This document shows, in pieces, positions 1 to 8,580 of a stretch of 64,000 bases of DNA; the first letter of the stretch is position 1; each line of letters starts with the position of its first letter. The stretch lies in NCBI GenBank assembly GCA_019240525.1, contig JAFAYE010000001.1, positions 531,300-595,299 on the forward strand, given 5' to 3'. The DNA comes from Candidatus Eremiobacterota bacterium. GTDB lineage: Bacteria > Vulcanimicrobiota > Vulcanimicrobiia > Vulcanimicrobiales > Vulcanimicrobiaceae. Both the position numbers and the translations under genes were made by a program. The notes below the pieces were generated by a model. That model saw nothing but the letters and a program-made list of their open reading frames with translations. It was not told the DNA's origin and made no database searches.

Positions 1-1
1 G

Positions 2-568
2 CGAACGATGCAAGAGCGGCTTTCGTCGGACGTCGGACAGATCGACGCTCTGGTTCACTCGATTGCCTTTGCAAATAAGGAAGACTTGGCCGGAAAAGTT
101 TTCGAAACGTCCCGGCCCGGCTTCTCCCTAGCCCTCGACGTGTCGGCGTACTCCCTCATCGCATTGGTGGGAGCCTTGCGCGAATCGTTCAACAATGGCG
201 CCTCGATCATGGCGCTAACGTATCTGGGCGCAACGCAGATCGTACCGAATTACAACTTGATGGGTATCGCCAAGGCCGCGCTCGAGGCAACCATCCGATA
301 CCTCGCGTTCGATCTGGGAGATCGCAAGATTCGAGTCAACGCAATATCGGCGGGCCCGATCAAAACCGCGAGCTCGCGTCAGGTCGGTGGATTTTCGCGG
401 ATTCTCGACGTCGTGCCCAAGGTCGCGCCGCTGCGGCGGAACGTGACGTCAGACGACGTCGGCAGCATGGCCGTGTTTCTGGCATCCGATCTTGCGAGCG
501 CGATTACGGCAGACGTGCATTTCGTCGATGCCGGCTATCACGCGATGGGACTCTTCGCCTCCGAGTGA
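2..568 (+). CDS. fabI: Enoyl-[acyl-carrier-protein] reductase FabI, 5'-truncated by window edge
   Basis: This is the C-terminal three quarters of an NADH-dependent enoyl-ACP reductase, which carries out the last step of each fatty-acid elongation cycle in the cytoplasm. The reading frame is open to the left edge, so the true start lies outside. Visible family hallmarks are VHSIAFANKEDL, the catalytic Tyr-x6-Lys (NYNLMGIAK), the RVNAISAGPIKT segment that contacts NAD and acyl chain, APLRRNVT, and a C-terminal VDAGYHAMG. The stop overlaps the GTG start of the next gene (GTGA), so fatty-acid synthesis and acyl-CoA carboxylation appear translationally coupled. The family assignment is clear from motifs; the missing N-terminus would hold the glycine-rich nucleotide loop. 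Confidence 0.95.
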   Translation, partial: RTMQERLSSDVGQIDALVHSIAFANKEDLAGKVFETSRPGFSLALDVSAYSLIALVGALRESFNNGASIMALTYLGATQIVPNYNLMGIAKAALEATIRYLAFDLGDRKIRVNAISAGPIKTASSRQVGGFSRILDVVPKVAPLRRNVTSDDVGSMAVFLASDLASAITADVHFVDAGYHAMGLFASE

Positions 569-2208
569 CGATTCGGAAGATACTCATTGCGAATCGTGGG
601 GAGATTGCGGTGCGCATCATCCGCACTGCCCGCGAGATGGGCATTGCCAGTGTCGCGGTCTACTCGGATAGCGATCGAGAAGCGCTGCACGTTGCGCTCG
701 CTGACCAAGCGTTTCGGGTCGGGCCGCCTCCGCCGGCGCAGAGCTATCTCGACGTCGAAAGCCTGATCGAGTGCGCGCGGCGTGCGGGCGCCGACGCGGT
801 CCATCCCGGATACGGCTTTCTTGCCGAGAACGGCGACTTCGCCCGCCGCGTGGTCGCTGAAGGCTTGATTTGGATCGGCCCCCATGCCGCCGCGATCGAT
901 GCGATGGGAGACAAGCTGCATGCGCGGCGCGCCATGCAAGAAGCCGATGTTCCCGTCGTGCCGGGCGGAAGCGAAGCGCTCGCCGACGTCGCGGCCGCGC
1001 GCGAAGCGGTGCGCAGGTTTGGTTTGCCGCTGGCCTTCAAGGCGGCCGCCGGCGGCGGCGGAAAGGGATTGAAAGTCGCGCATTCGGCCGATGAGGTCGC
1101 GTCGGCCTTCGAAACGGCGCGCCGTGAGGCAACTGCCTACTTCAAGGACGGTACGATCTACGCCGAACGCTATCTCGACAACCCGAAGCACGTCGAGCTG
1201 CAACTGCTCGCCGATAAACATGGCAACGTCGTCCACATCGGGGAACGCGATTGCTCGCTGCAGCGACGGCATCAGAAGCTCTGGGAGGAGGCTCCGCCTG
1301 CAATATCCCAGCGAGTGCGCGCTGCGATGCGCGAGGCCGGCCTACGGGCGGCCAAAGCGATCGGTTACGATTCGGCCGGCACGATCGAGTGCCTCGTGGC
1401 CGGCGACGATTTCTACTTTCTTGAAATGAATACGCGCATTCAAGTGGAGCACACCGTTACCGAAATGATTGCCGGGCTCGACCTCGTGCGCGAGCAGATT
1501 CGCGTGGCGGCGGGCGAGCCGCTCGCGTTCAGTCAGTCCGAAGTAACCTTTCGCGGTTTTTCAATCGAAGTGCGGGTCAATGCCGAGGATCCTGCGCAAG
1601 AGTTTCGCCCGTCACCCGGCACGATTACCACCTATCGCGAGCCGGGCGGCCCGGGGGTTCGCGTCGATTCAGCGGCCTACGCGAACTGGACGATCCCGCC
1701 GCAATACGATTCGCTCGTCGCCAAGCTGATCGTCTGGGCTCCGACTCGTAGCGAGGCAATCGCGCGCCTGCGGCGCGCGCTCGACGAATACGTTATCGAG
1801 GGCATTCCCACGACCTTGGGCTTGCTGCGCGCGCTATGCGACGATCCGCGGGTGCTCGCGGGAAGCTACGGCACCTCGACCTTGGAAGAGTTCACGCGTT
1901 CGTTTCGGCCGGCTCCCGCAGCACGCGTTACCGTCGCGCGCCGCACCGCGCCGCGCCTCGGATCCCTGCGACGAGGCGGCACCAATGCCGGCGGAAATAC
2001 CGTCCGCTCGCCGATGAACGGTCTCATCGTCGAGCTGCGGGTCGCGGATGGCGAGCGCGTTTCCGAAGGCCAGGTGGTCGCCGTGATCGAGGCTATGAAG
2101 ATGATGAATGAAATCCGCGCGCATCGCAGCGGAACCGTTAGCGCCGTGCTGACCGGAACTGGCGCGAGCGTTGAAAGCGGGTCGCCATTGGTGACGATCG
2201 ATGGCTAG
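565..2208 (+). CDS. Acyl-CoA carboxylase alpha subunit (biotin carboxylase fused to BCCP)
   Basis: A 547-residue biotin-dependent carboxylase subunit: the N-terminal ~440 residues are biotin carboxylase ([10 protein letters not shown] start, ATP-grasp loop GGGGKG at 163-168, active-site [13 protein letters not shown] near 285-297) and the last ~75 are a biotinyl-lipoyl domain with the biotin lysine at Lys512 in EAMKMMNE. It is longer than free AccC (~450) and shorter than PCC/MCC alpha subunits (~650-700) because the linker is short, as in actinobacterial AccA-type fusions. No carboxyltransferase beta subunit lies in the window. The mutase and epimerase that follow suggest propionyl-CoA carboxylation to methylmalonyl-CoA, but acetyl-CoA cannot be excluded. 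The GTG start overlaps the fabI stop. Confidence 0.9.
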   Translation: MTIRKILIANRGEIAVRIIRTAREMGIASVAVYSDSDREALHVALADQAFRVGPPPPAQSYLDVESLIECARRAGADAVHPGYGFLAENGDFARRVVAEGLIWIGPHAAAIDAMGDKLHARRAMQEADVPVVPGGSEALADVAAAREAVRRFGLPLAFKAAAGGGGKGLKVAHSADEVASAFETARREATAYFKDGTIYAERYLDNPKHVELQLLADKHGNVVHIGERDCSLQRRHQKLWEEAPPAISQRVRAAMREAGLRAAKAIGYDSAGTIECLVAGDDFYFLEMNTRIQVEHTVTEMIAGLDLVREQIRVAAGEPLAFSQSEVTFRGFSIEVRVNAEDPAQEFRPSPGTITTYREPGGPGVRVDSAAYANWTIPPQYDSLVAKLIVWAPTRSEAIARLRRALDEYVIEGIPTTLGLLRALCDDPRVLAGSYGTSTLEEFTRSFRPAPAARVTVARRTAPRLGSLRRGGTNAGGNTVRSPMNGLIVELRVADGERVSEGQVVAVIEAMKMMNEIRAHRSGTVSAVLTGTGASVESGSPLVTIDG

Positions 2209-3775
2209 AGAGACGAACGATTCGGGCATTCCCATCGAGCGCGTTTACGACGCCGCGGCTGCCAACGTCGAGCTCGGCGAACCCGGCAAGTTTCCCTACG
2301 GCCGCGGCATTCGTCCCGACATGTATCGCGGACGGCTTTGGACGATGCGCCAGTACGCTGGATTCGGAACTCCGGCCGAATCGAATGCGCGATATCGTTA
2401 CCTGCTACAGCGCGGCCAGACCGGGCTCTCGGTCGCCTTCGATCTTCCGACGCAGCTCGGCCTCGACTCCGACGCGCTGCCGGCGCGTGGAGAGGTCGGA
2501 AAGGTCGGTGTCGCCATCGACTCAATCGCCGACATGGAAACCTTGCTCGACGGAGTGCCGCTCGACCGGGTGACCGTTTCCATGACGATCAACGCTCCTG
2601 CCGCGATTCTGCTCGCACTATTCCTAGCGGTGGCGCGCCGTCGCGGCATCGCCTTCTCGAAACTCGGCGGAACGGTCCAGAACGACGTGCTCAAGGAGTA
2701 CGTTGCGCGCGGAACCTACATCTATCCGCCAAAGCCGTCGATCCGGCTGATCACCGACGTGATGTCCTACTGCGCTCGCGAGGTGCCGCAATGGAATACG
2801 ATATCCGTCTCGGGTTATCATATTCGCGAGGCCGGTTCAACCGCGGTCGAAGAGATCGCCTTTGCTCTTTCCAACGGCAAGGCCTACCTTCGCGCCGCGC
2901 GCGAAGCCGGCATGACGCTCGACGAAATCGCACCGCGCATTTCCTTTTTTTGGAACGTTCACAACGACTTCTTCGAAGAGATCGCGAAGTTCCGAGCGGC
3001 CCGATTGCTCTGGGCGCATATCACCCGCGATGAGTTCGCTTGCCGCGATCCGCGTTCGCAAATGCTGCGCTTTCACGCGCAAACGGCGGGCTCGACCTTA
3101 ACCGCGCAGGAGCCTGAGAATAACGTCGTCCGCGTCGCGTTGCAGGCACTCGCCGCCGTGCTCGGCGGTACGCAATCGCTGCACACAAACGGCAAGGACG
3201 AAGCCTTGGCGCTGCCGACGGCGCAGAGCGCCAAGACCGCGCTGCGTACGCAGCAAATCATCGGCTACGAGGCGGGGGTCACCGACGTGGTCGATCCGAT
3301 GGCCGGATCGTATTATCTCGAAACGCTCACCGGCGAGCTGGCCGAGCGCGCGCGCAAGCTCATCGCCGACATCGACGCGATGGGCGGCAGTATAGCGGCA
3401 ATCGAAAGCGGCTGGATGCAGGCTCGCATTGCGGACTCGGCCTACTTCGCACAACAAGCGATCGAACGCGGCGATCGCATCGTGGTCGGCGTCAATCGCT
3501 TTGCCGAGAGCGAGGGCGACGACCAGATCCCTCTCCAGCGCATAGACGAGCGCGTCGAACGCGAACAAGTCGCGCGTTTGAGCGCATTCCGCCGCGCCCG
3601 CGACCCTGCTGCGGTCGAGCGCCATCTCGCCCGAGTTCGCGAGGTCGCGGCGAACGCAGAGAATCTGATGCCGCACTTCGTGGACGCCGTCGATGCGGGC
3701 GCGACCCTCGGTGAGATCTGCGACGTTTTGCGCGACGTCTTCGGCACTTACCGCTCCAAAGAAGTGGTGGCGTAA
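2201..3775 (+). CDS. Methylmalonyl-CoA mutase, catalytic (alpha/large) subunit
   Basis: A 524-residue TIM-barrel subunit of a B12-dependent acyl-CoA mutase, interconverting (R)-methylmalonyl-CoA and succinyl-CoA. It has [36 protein letters not shown] and [16 protein letters not shown]. Tyr52 (RQYAGF) and Arg182 (KPSIRL) match the carboxylate-binding Tyr/Arg pair of true methylmalonyl-CoA mutases, which isobutyryl-CoA mutases replace by Phe/Gln; this supports the substrate call. The protein stops before any cobalamin-binding domain, so a separate ~140-residue B12-binding subunit must be encoded elsewhere, as in two-part archaeal and some bacterial enzymes. The ATG start overlaps the carboxylase gene by 8 bases. 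Confidence 0.93.
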   Translation: MARETNDSGIPIERVYDAAAANVELGEPGKFPYGRGIRPDMYRGRLWTMRQYAGFGTPAESNARYRYLLQRGQTGLSVAFDLPTQLGLDSDALPARGEVGKVGVAIDSIADMETLLDGVPLDRVTVSMTINAPAAILLALFLAVARRRGIAFSKLGGTVQNDVLKEYVARGTYIYPPKPSIRLITDVMSYCAREVPQWNTISVSGYHIREAGSTAVEEIAFALSNGKAYLRAAREAGMTLDEIAPRISFFWNVHNDFFEEIAKFRAARLLWAHITRDEFACRDPRSQMLRFHAQTAGSTLTAQEPENNVVRVALQALAAVLGGTQSLHTNGKDEALALPTAQSAKTALRTQQIIGYEAGVTDVVDPMAGSYYLETLTGELAERARKLIADIDAMGGSIAAIESGWMQARIADSAYFAQQAIERGDRIVVGVNRFAESEGDDQIPLQRIDERVEREQVARLSAFRRARDPAAVERHLARVREVAANAENLMPHFVDAVDAGATLGEICDVLRDVFGTYRSKEVVA

Positions 3776-3778
3776 GCA

Positions 3779-4171
3779 ATGGAGATCGATCACATTGCCA
3801 TCGTGGTCAGGGATTTGGAGGCGACGCTGCGTCTCTATACTCAGACGCTGGGATTTCGCGAGGTCTACCGCGAGATCGTGCAGGACCAAGGTGTCGAAGC
3901 CGTGGGTCTGGAGGCGGGCGAAGCGTTCGTCGAACTATTGCGACCGCTCGATGAAAGCTCGCCCGTGGCGCGCTACCGCGGCGACGCCGATAGCAAACTG
4001 CACCATACCGCGTATCGCGTTGCCGACATCCAAGCAATGTTAGCGCAGCTCAAGGCCGCCGGCGTTCGATTGATCGATGAGCAGCCACGCAAAGGAGCGC
4101 ATGGAAACCGCATCGCGTTTCTTCACCCGAAGGCGACCGGAGGCGTCCTAATCGAACTCTGCCAGCGTTGA
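3779..4171 (+). CDS. mce: Methylmalonyl-CoA epimerase
   Basis: A 130-residue vicinal-oxygen-chelate protein that interconverts the (S) and (R) forms of methylmalonyl-CoA. It opens with MEIDHIAIVVRDLEA and carries the second metal histidine in SKLHHTAYRV and the C-terminal acidic ligand in GVLIELCQR. Length matches the family (~130-150). It starts three bases after the mutase stop and completes the carboxylase-epimerase-mutase route from propionyl-CoA to succinyl-CoA, fed by odd-chain or branched substrates. Its stop TGA overlaps the TTG start of the next gene. Confidence 0.92.
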   Translation: MEIDHIAIVVRDLEATLRLYTQTLGFREVYREIVQDQGVEAVGLEAGEAFVELLRPLDESSPVARYRGDADSKLHHTAYRVADIQAMLAQLKAAGVRLIDEQPRKGAHGNRIAFLHPKATGGVLIELCQR

Positions 4172-4938
4172 TCTCCGGAAAAGCCCAGCGCCGCGGGCGA
4201 GCGCTCTTTTGGTCGACCATTGGTTCGGCTGCCATTCATCTCATCGTGCTAACGCTGCTCTTCGCGGCGGTGGCGCATTTGTTCGTGACGCGAGGCAGCA
4301 AGGAGCGCATCTCGCAGACCACGGTCATCACCATCGCGAAGGAGATGCGCCCGGCGCGGGCTCCCGTGCACCCGGCGCGTCCGGTACGTCAACGCGAATC
4401 GGTGCCGGCGCGAACGCCCCATCGAGAGCTCGCTGTCGTAACTCACGCTCCCGCGCCACACCAACCGCCGCCGCGAACGGTCAGCGCCCCCTCGAAGCTG
4501 GAGCGTGACGAGGCCGGCTTCGCCCGTGAAGTGGCGCAGCTCAACGCTCAGAACGATCCGCAGGCGATCCCTACGATCGATCCGGCCGCCAGAGAATCGT
4601 CGAGCAAGAGTTATGCGTTCGATGTTGCGTCAACGTCGGCCGGCGACGAGCACGGCAACGGCATCATCACGCCGGTACAGAGCTGGCACGAGAACGGTCG
4701 GGATTGCTACTACGGGCGCTACGAGTTCACGTATCCCGACGGCGCAACGGAGAGCGCCAATATCGTCTGGCCGTTCTGCTTCGATCCGGGGACGGACCCG
4801 TTCAAGGAGCCGCCGCATCCAATTCCATTTCCTTTACCGCTGCTCGGATTTCGGCTGCCGGCCGACGCGCAGATGCCGCCGATCGAAAAGCAGGTTTATG
4901 AAGAATGGGCCGCCGGCAATGGTTCAGCGCCGAAGTAA
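4168..4938 (+). CDS. TonB-like single-pass membrane protein with proline-rich linker
   Basis: A 256-residue protein with a short cytoplasmic basic N-terminus, one membrane helix (about residues 15-38), a long Pro/Arg/Ala-rich periplasmic linker (about 50-110) and a globular C-terminal part with two cysteines and a YGRYEFTYPDG segment. The architecture resembles TonB/energy-transducer proteins, but the usual TonB C-terminal YP...A motif is not recognisable, so I do not call it TonB. The TTG start is chosen because it gives a complete membrane anchor and overlaps the epimerase stop (TTGA). It converges with marC, overlapping it by 15 bases. Function unknown. Confidence 0.6.
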   Translation: MISGKAQRRGRALFWSTIGSAAIHLIVLTLLFAAVAHLFVTRGSKERISQTTVITIAKEMRPARAPVHPARPVRQRESVPARTPHRELAVVTHAPAPHQPPPRTVSAPSKLERDEAGFAREVAQLNAQNDPQAIPTIDPAARESSSKSYAFDVASTSAGDEHGNGIITPVQSWHENGRDCYYGRYEFTYPDGATESANIVWPFCFDPGTDPFKEPPHPIPFPLPLLGFRLPADAQMPPIEKQVYEEWAAGNGSAPK

Positions 4939-5556
4939 AGGCGTCTGACCCAGCCCGTTAAGCACGAATTGAACCGCGAGCGCTGCCAGGATAATTCCGA
5001 GCAAACGCGTGGTCACATTGATGCCGGTCGTACCGATCACTCTCTGCAGTAGCGCCGAACCGCGCATGCAAAGCCACGTCACCGCGAGCGCAACGGTGTA
5101 GGCGAGCAGGACGACGAGCAAGTCGAGCCGGTCTCGATGCGAAAGGTTCACGAGTAACAGGACGGTGGCGATCGTGCCGGGACCAGCGATCATCGGCACG
5201 GCCAGCGGAAAAACCGCGGGGTTTTCGTTGGCGACCGCTTCTTGCTCTTCGGCCTGCGTGCTTTTGGCCCGCGTGGGGCGCGCGAAGAGCATGTCGATCG
5301 CAATCAAAAAGAGCAAGATGCCGCCGGCAATCATGAATGCCGGCAAGGTAATCCCGAGATATTCGAGGATGAGCCTGCCGACGACGCCCATAAACAGCAT
5401 GACGACGGCCGCAACGATTACCGCCTGATCGATGATCTGCTTGCGCCGATCGGGAGAGAAACGCGCGGTAGCCGCGACCGTCATCGGAATCATTCCGATC
5501 GGATCGATGATCGTGAACGCGGTCGCAAGCGCCGTCGCGACAAACCGTGCATCCAT
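4924..5556 (-). CDS. MarC family integral membrane protein
   Basis: A 210-residue polytopic inner-membrane protein with about six helices. The family signature TAFTIIDPIGMIPM near the N-terminus and PLAVPMIAGPGTIATVLLL in the middle are typical of MarC/UPF0056 proteins. MarC was once linked to multiple antibiotic resistance, but its substrate is unknown and it should not be taken as a resistance gene. A charged cytoplasmic loop (FARPTRAKSTQAEEQEAV) splits the protein into two three-helix halves. It is transcribed alone on the minus strand, divergent from the dehydrogenase gene. Confidence 0.88.
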   Translation of the reverse strand: MDARFVATALATAFTIIDPIGMIPMTVAATARFSPDRRKQIIDQAVIVAAVVMLFMGVVGRLILEYLGITLPAFMIAGGILLFLIAIDMLFARPTRAKSTQAEEQEAVANENPAVFPLAVPMIAGPGTIATVLLLVNLSHRDRLDLLVVLLAYTVALAVTWLCMRGSALLQRVIGTTGINVTTRLLGIILAALAVQFVLNGLGQTPLLRR

Positions 5557-5605
5557 GGTGCACCAAAGGGTATCGCCTATCGAGCGCTAACGTCAAGGCC
5601 CGAAT

Positions 5606-6769
5606 GTGCGGCATTCAGGCGTGAATGCAGTCAACGTCGCCGATCTGCGGCGGCTGGCGAAGCGCCGGCTTCCGCGGGTCGTTTTTGACTACATCGACGG
5701 CGGCGCCGACGGCGAAACGACGCTTCACGCGAACAGCCTCGCATTCGAGCGAATCCGATTCCGGCCGCGCAACGCCGTGGCAAATGCACCCTGCAACCTG
5801 CGCACGTCGGTCTTGGGCACGAGCCTCGAACTGCCGTTCATGCTCGCGCCCGTCGGCAGCGCGCGCCTCTTCTATCCGCGCGGCGAGTGCGCTACTGCGG
5901 CGCAAGCAAGTGCTGCGGGAACCGCGTACGTGCTTTCAACCCTCTCCGGCTGCCGCCTCGAAGAGGTTCGCGCCGCGTCGGCGGGGCCGCTCTGGTATCA
6001 GCTCTATCTGGTTGCGGGACGCGAGGTTGCGACTCAGGCCATACGACGCGCGCGCGAGGCGGGGTACACCGCACTCGTGCTCACGATCGACACCGCGGTT
6101 TCCGGACGACGCGAGCGCGATCTGCGTAACGGTGCCAAGGAACTCGCGTCGGGAAACCTCTGGCGTATGTTGCCGCACGTGCCGCAACTTCTCGCTCGAC
6201 CTGGATGGCTATTCGATTTCATGCGCGATGGGGGCCTGATGAGGTTCCCGAACGTCGTGCTGCCCACGGTCGGCCCGATGGGGTACGCCGACGTCGCGGC
6301 GGCACTCGAGCACTCCACTGTTGCATGGGACGACATTGCCTGGATACGCGAGTTATGGGACGGCCCGCTCGTCATCAAAGGCGTACTAACCGCCGACGAT
6401 GCACGCCGTGCAGTCGATCTCGCCGCCGATGCCGTTGTCGTTTCCAATCACGGCGGACGTCAACTCGATAGTGTCGCGCCGACGATCGAGGCACTGCCCG
6501 AAGTCGTCGAAGCCGTGAACGGCCGCGCCGAAGTCTTGCTCGACAGCGGCATTCGCCGCGGGGGCGACGTCGTCAAAGCGCTCTGCCTCGGCGCTCGCGC
6601 GGTGCTAATCGGTCGGGCGTACGCCTACGGACTCGGCGCGGCGGGTGGCGCCGGGGTCGCTCGAGCGATTGAAATTCTGCGCGACGACATCATCCGCACG
6701 CTGCGCTTACTAGGCTGCCACGACGCCGGCGCTCTCGACTCGAGCTACGTCGAAACGCCGAATCGCTAA
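5606..6769 (+). CDS. FMN-dependent alpha-hydroxy-acid dehydrogenase (lactate dehydrogenase-like)
   Basis: A 387-residue TIM-barrel flavoprotein of the lactate/glycolate/mandelate oxidoreductase family. Conserved features are the N-terminal FDYIDGGADGETTLHAN, APVGSARLFYPRGE, the substrate-facing YQLYL, IDTAVSGRRERDLRNG, catalytic His282 in SNHGGRQLD, and the FMN-phosphate motifs DSGIRRGGDV and GRAYAYGL. The hydroxy acid cannot be fixed from motifs; L-lactate is the commonest. It starts with GTG at 5606, with GTG at 5621 as an alternative that trims five residues. Two bases separate it from the following DprA-like gene. Confidence 0.85.
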   Translation: MRHSGVNAVNVADLRRLAKRRLPRVVFDYIDGGADGETTLHANSLAFERIRFRPRNAVANAPCNLRTSVLGTSLELPFMLAPVGSARLFYPRGECATAAQASAAGTAYVLSTLSGCRLEEVRAASAGPLWYQLYLVAGREVATQAIRRAREAGYTALVLTIDTAVSGRRERDLRNGAKELASGNLWRMLPHVPQLLARPGWLFDFMRDGGLMRFPNVVLPTVGPMGYADVAAALEHSTVAWDDIAWIRELWDGPLVIKGVLTADDARRAVDLAADAVVVSNHGGRQLDSVAPTIEALPEVVEAVNGRAEVLLDSGIRRGGDVVKALCLGARAVLIGRAYAYGLGAAGGAGVARAIEILRDDIIRTLRLLGCHDAGALDSSYVETPNR

Positions 6770-6771
6770 CC

Positions 6772-7350
6772 GTGTACGTGCGCGGGCGTCTGCCGAAAGA
6801 CGGAGTCGCGGTCGTCGGCAGCCGATGGCCGCCATCCGAAGCAGCGGATTTTGCCTACGAGCTCGCGCGTCGGTTGCGAATGCCGATCGTAGCCGGGCTC
6901 GCGCCCGGCATTGACGCCGCCGCGCACCGTGGTGCACTCGCCGCCGGGGTGCCCACCGTCGCATTCGTTCCCTATGGATTCGGGTGCACCGACCCGCCCG
7001 AGCATGGCGAGCTCGAAGCCGCAATCGTTGCTTCCGGCGGTGCAATTGCGACGCTCTTGCCGCCCGGAACGCCAGTTTCGGAGCAGGCGAAGGTCGAACG
7101 CGACCGCCTCCAGGCCGAGCACGCGCGCGCGGTCGTGCTCGTCTGCAGCGAGATTGACGGCGGTGCGATGCACACGATGCGATTTGCTCGCGAGCTTGGG
7201 CGGCCACGGTTCGCCGTGCGGCCGCCGCGCCAAGCTGTCGGATCGTATGAGTGGGCGGGCAACCTGCAATGCATTGCGGACGGCGCAACGGTGCTTGCGT
7301 TCGATATCAACCAGGCCCTAACGGTAATTCATGCTTCGCAACCTACCTAA
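6772..7350 (+). CDS. Minimal DprA/Smf-like Rossmann-fold protein
   Basis: A 192-residue protein matching only the central Rossmann domain of DprA/Smf: GVAVVGSRWPP, then PIVAGLAPGIDAAAHRGALAAGVPTVAF. Full DprA (~300-380 residues) has flanking SAM and winged-helix domains that are missing here. DprA loads RecA on incoming single-stranded DNA, while stand-alone Rossmann forms may instead bind nucleotides like LOG/TIR-associated DprA-like proteins. It begins with GTG two bases after the dehydrogenase stop, so the two are probably co-transcribed. No competence genes are nearby and I do not assign a competence role. Confidence 0.7.
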   Translation: MYVRGRLPKDGVAVVGSRWPPSEAADFAYELARRLRMPIVAGLAPGIDAAAHRGALAAGVPTVAFVPYGFGCTDPPEHGELEAAIVASGGAIATLLPPGTPVSEQAKVERDRLQAEHARAVVLVCSEIDGGAMHTMRFARELGRPRFAVRPPRQAVGSYEWAGNLQCIADGATVLAFDINQALTVIHASQPT

Positions 7351-7372
7351 AGATAGCGCTTTATAGTTTTTT
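7348..7372 (+). terminator. Weak intrinsic terminator after the DprA-like gene
   Basis: TAAAG, a six-base loop and CTTTA form a short stem that begins on the stop codon and is followed by TAG and a run of six T. The stem is AT-rich and only five base pairs, so termination would be inefficient. Confidence 0.35.
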
Positions 7373-7427
7373 CACATTTGCCTGAGAATGTGGGTCAGTA
7401 TCAGCTCGCGCACAAAAGGAGCTCAGC

Positions 7428-8429
7428 TTGCATCTCATTGGAATTCGCGTTCCCATCATCGTCTCGCCGATTCTTGCAATTGTAGTCGGAGGTTGTGGGT
7501 CGCCCATGAATGGGCCACTCTCCGTCGTCCCTGCCATGCGCACATCCGGCGGAGCCTCGGTTATTCGCACGACGCAGACATCGCAGGCGCTTCGGCATGC
7601 GGGCGCGATCGTCTACGTCGGCTCCGTCGGCGGTACGATTGACACGTTTTCTTTCGTGAAGGGTCAGTACCAAAAGGTCGCACAGATCGACGATTCTAAC
7701 GGCCCCGAAGGTTTGCATACCGATTCGGCGGCGAATCTGTACGTTGCCGATCAAGGAATCGGCACCGAAGGACCGGGAACGGGCGACATCGCCGTTTATC
7801 CAAAGGGCGCGTCCCAGCCATCGCGTTTCATAGTACCGGGTTACAACGTCTCCGACGTGATCGCAGTCAACGACGGACAACACCTTTACGCTTCCAACTT
7901 CGGCCCCGACGGCCAGTTTGGTCCCGGCTCACTGTCGTTTTACGGTCCTACCGGCGATTCGCCGTTGCGTACCACAACAATTCCGGGCTCGTTTCAGGCC
8001 GATAGCCTAGTGCGAGACGCGGCAAGCAAAGACGTCTTCGTCTCGTATTCGGATAACTCCAACAACGGACACATCGCGCATTTTACACGCGGTCGTGGAC
8101 GGCCCCGTGATCTCGGTGTAACGTTCGGGCCGCCGTGGGGCATCGCGGAAGACGGGTCGAGAAATCTTCTGGTCGCCGACGGCAGCGGCCCGATTCGGAT
8201 TTACTCGCAAGAAGGCAAAGCTCTCGGAACGATTTCCGTGCCCGGAACAGCTTACCGCATGGCTTTCAATGCGGATTACACGCTGCTCTACGTTACGAAC
8301 TTTTACAATTACGACGTGGAGATCTTTACCTATCCGCAGGCGACAATGGTTGCAACGATTCACGCGGCGGAGTGGGGCAAGGAGTCCTGGACCGACGGTA
8401 TCGCCGTTTGGCCTCCGCCGAAAGAGTGA
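7428..8429 (+). CDS. Secreted beta-propeller-like lipoprotein, function unknown
   Basis: A 333-residue exported protein with a lipobox (IVVGGC-G, Cys near residue 23) after a hydrophobic signal, hence probably anchored in a membrane. The rest has recurring short units such as ANLYVADQG, HLYASNFG, RNLLVADGSG and LLYVTNFYNYDVEIF, typical of NHL/SMP-30 style propellers that occur in many copies in some uncultivated soil phyla. A TTG start is selected because AAAGGAG lies six bases upstream and it gives a full signal peptide. No catalytic residues are recognisable. It converges with the DUF4127 gene across a repeat cluster. Confidence 0.72.
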   Translation: MHLIGIRVPIIVSPILAIVVGGCGSPMNGPLSVVPAMRTSGGASVIRTTQTSQALRHAGAIVYVGSVGGTIDTFSFVKGQYQKVAQIDDSNGPEGLHTDSAANLYVADQGIGTEGPGTGDIAVYPKGASQPSRFIVPGYNVSDVIAVNDGQHLYASNFGPDGQFGPGSLSFYGPTGDSPLRTTTIPGSFQADSLVRDAASKDVFVSYSDNSNNGHIAHFTRGRGRPRDLGVTFGPPWGIAEDGSRNLLVADGSGPIRIYSQEGKALGTISVPGTAYRMAFNADYTLLYVTNFYNYDVEIFTYPQATMVATIHAAEWGKESWTDGIAVWPPPKE

Positions 8430-8450
8430 GGCGCGCGACCCTTGGCCGCC

Positions 8451-8570
8451 TTGTCATGCTGAGCCTGTCGAAGCATGAGCCACCTTGTCATGCTGAGCCT
8501 GTCGAAGCATGATCGGCGCATCCTTCGACAAGCTCAGGATGACATTTCCTTCGACAAGCTCAGGATGACA
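8451..8570. repeat. Repeat cluster A: two copies followed by two inverted copies
   Basis: Two copies of TGTCATGCTGAG...GAAGCATGA (about 8452-8478 and 8486-8512) are followed by two copies in the opposite orientation (8522-8544 and 8548-8570, CCTTCGACAAGCTCAGGATG). Each of the first two units has complementary ends (TCATGC/GCATGA), and the two pairs can fold on each other into one long hairpin. The cluster fills the gap between two converging genes and could terminate both transcripts. Confidence 0.9.
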
Positions 8571-8580
8571 CGGTGGCGAT

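Noticed and set aside
2201-3775. Isobutyryl-CoA mutase
   Set aside because: Tyr52 and Arg182 match methylmalonyl-CoA mutase; isobutyryl-type enzymes carry Phe and Gln at these places.
4168-4938. B12-binding mutase subunit or a true TonB
   Set aside because: It has a membrane anchor and proline linker, with no DxHxxG cobalamin motif and no TonB C-terminal motif.
6772-7350. Competence gene dprA
   Set aside because: Only the Rossmann core is present and no other uptake genes are nearby.
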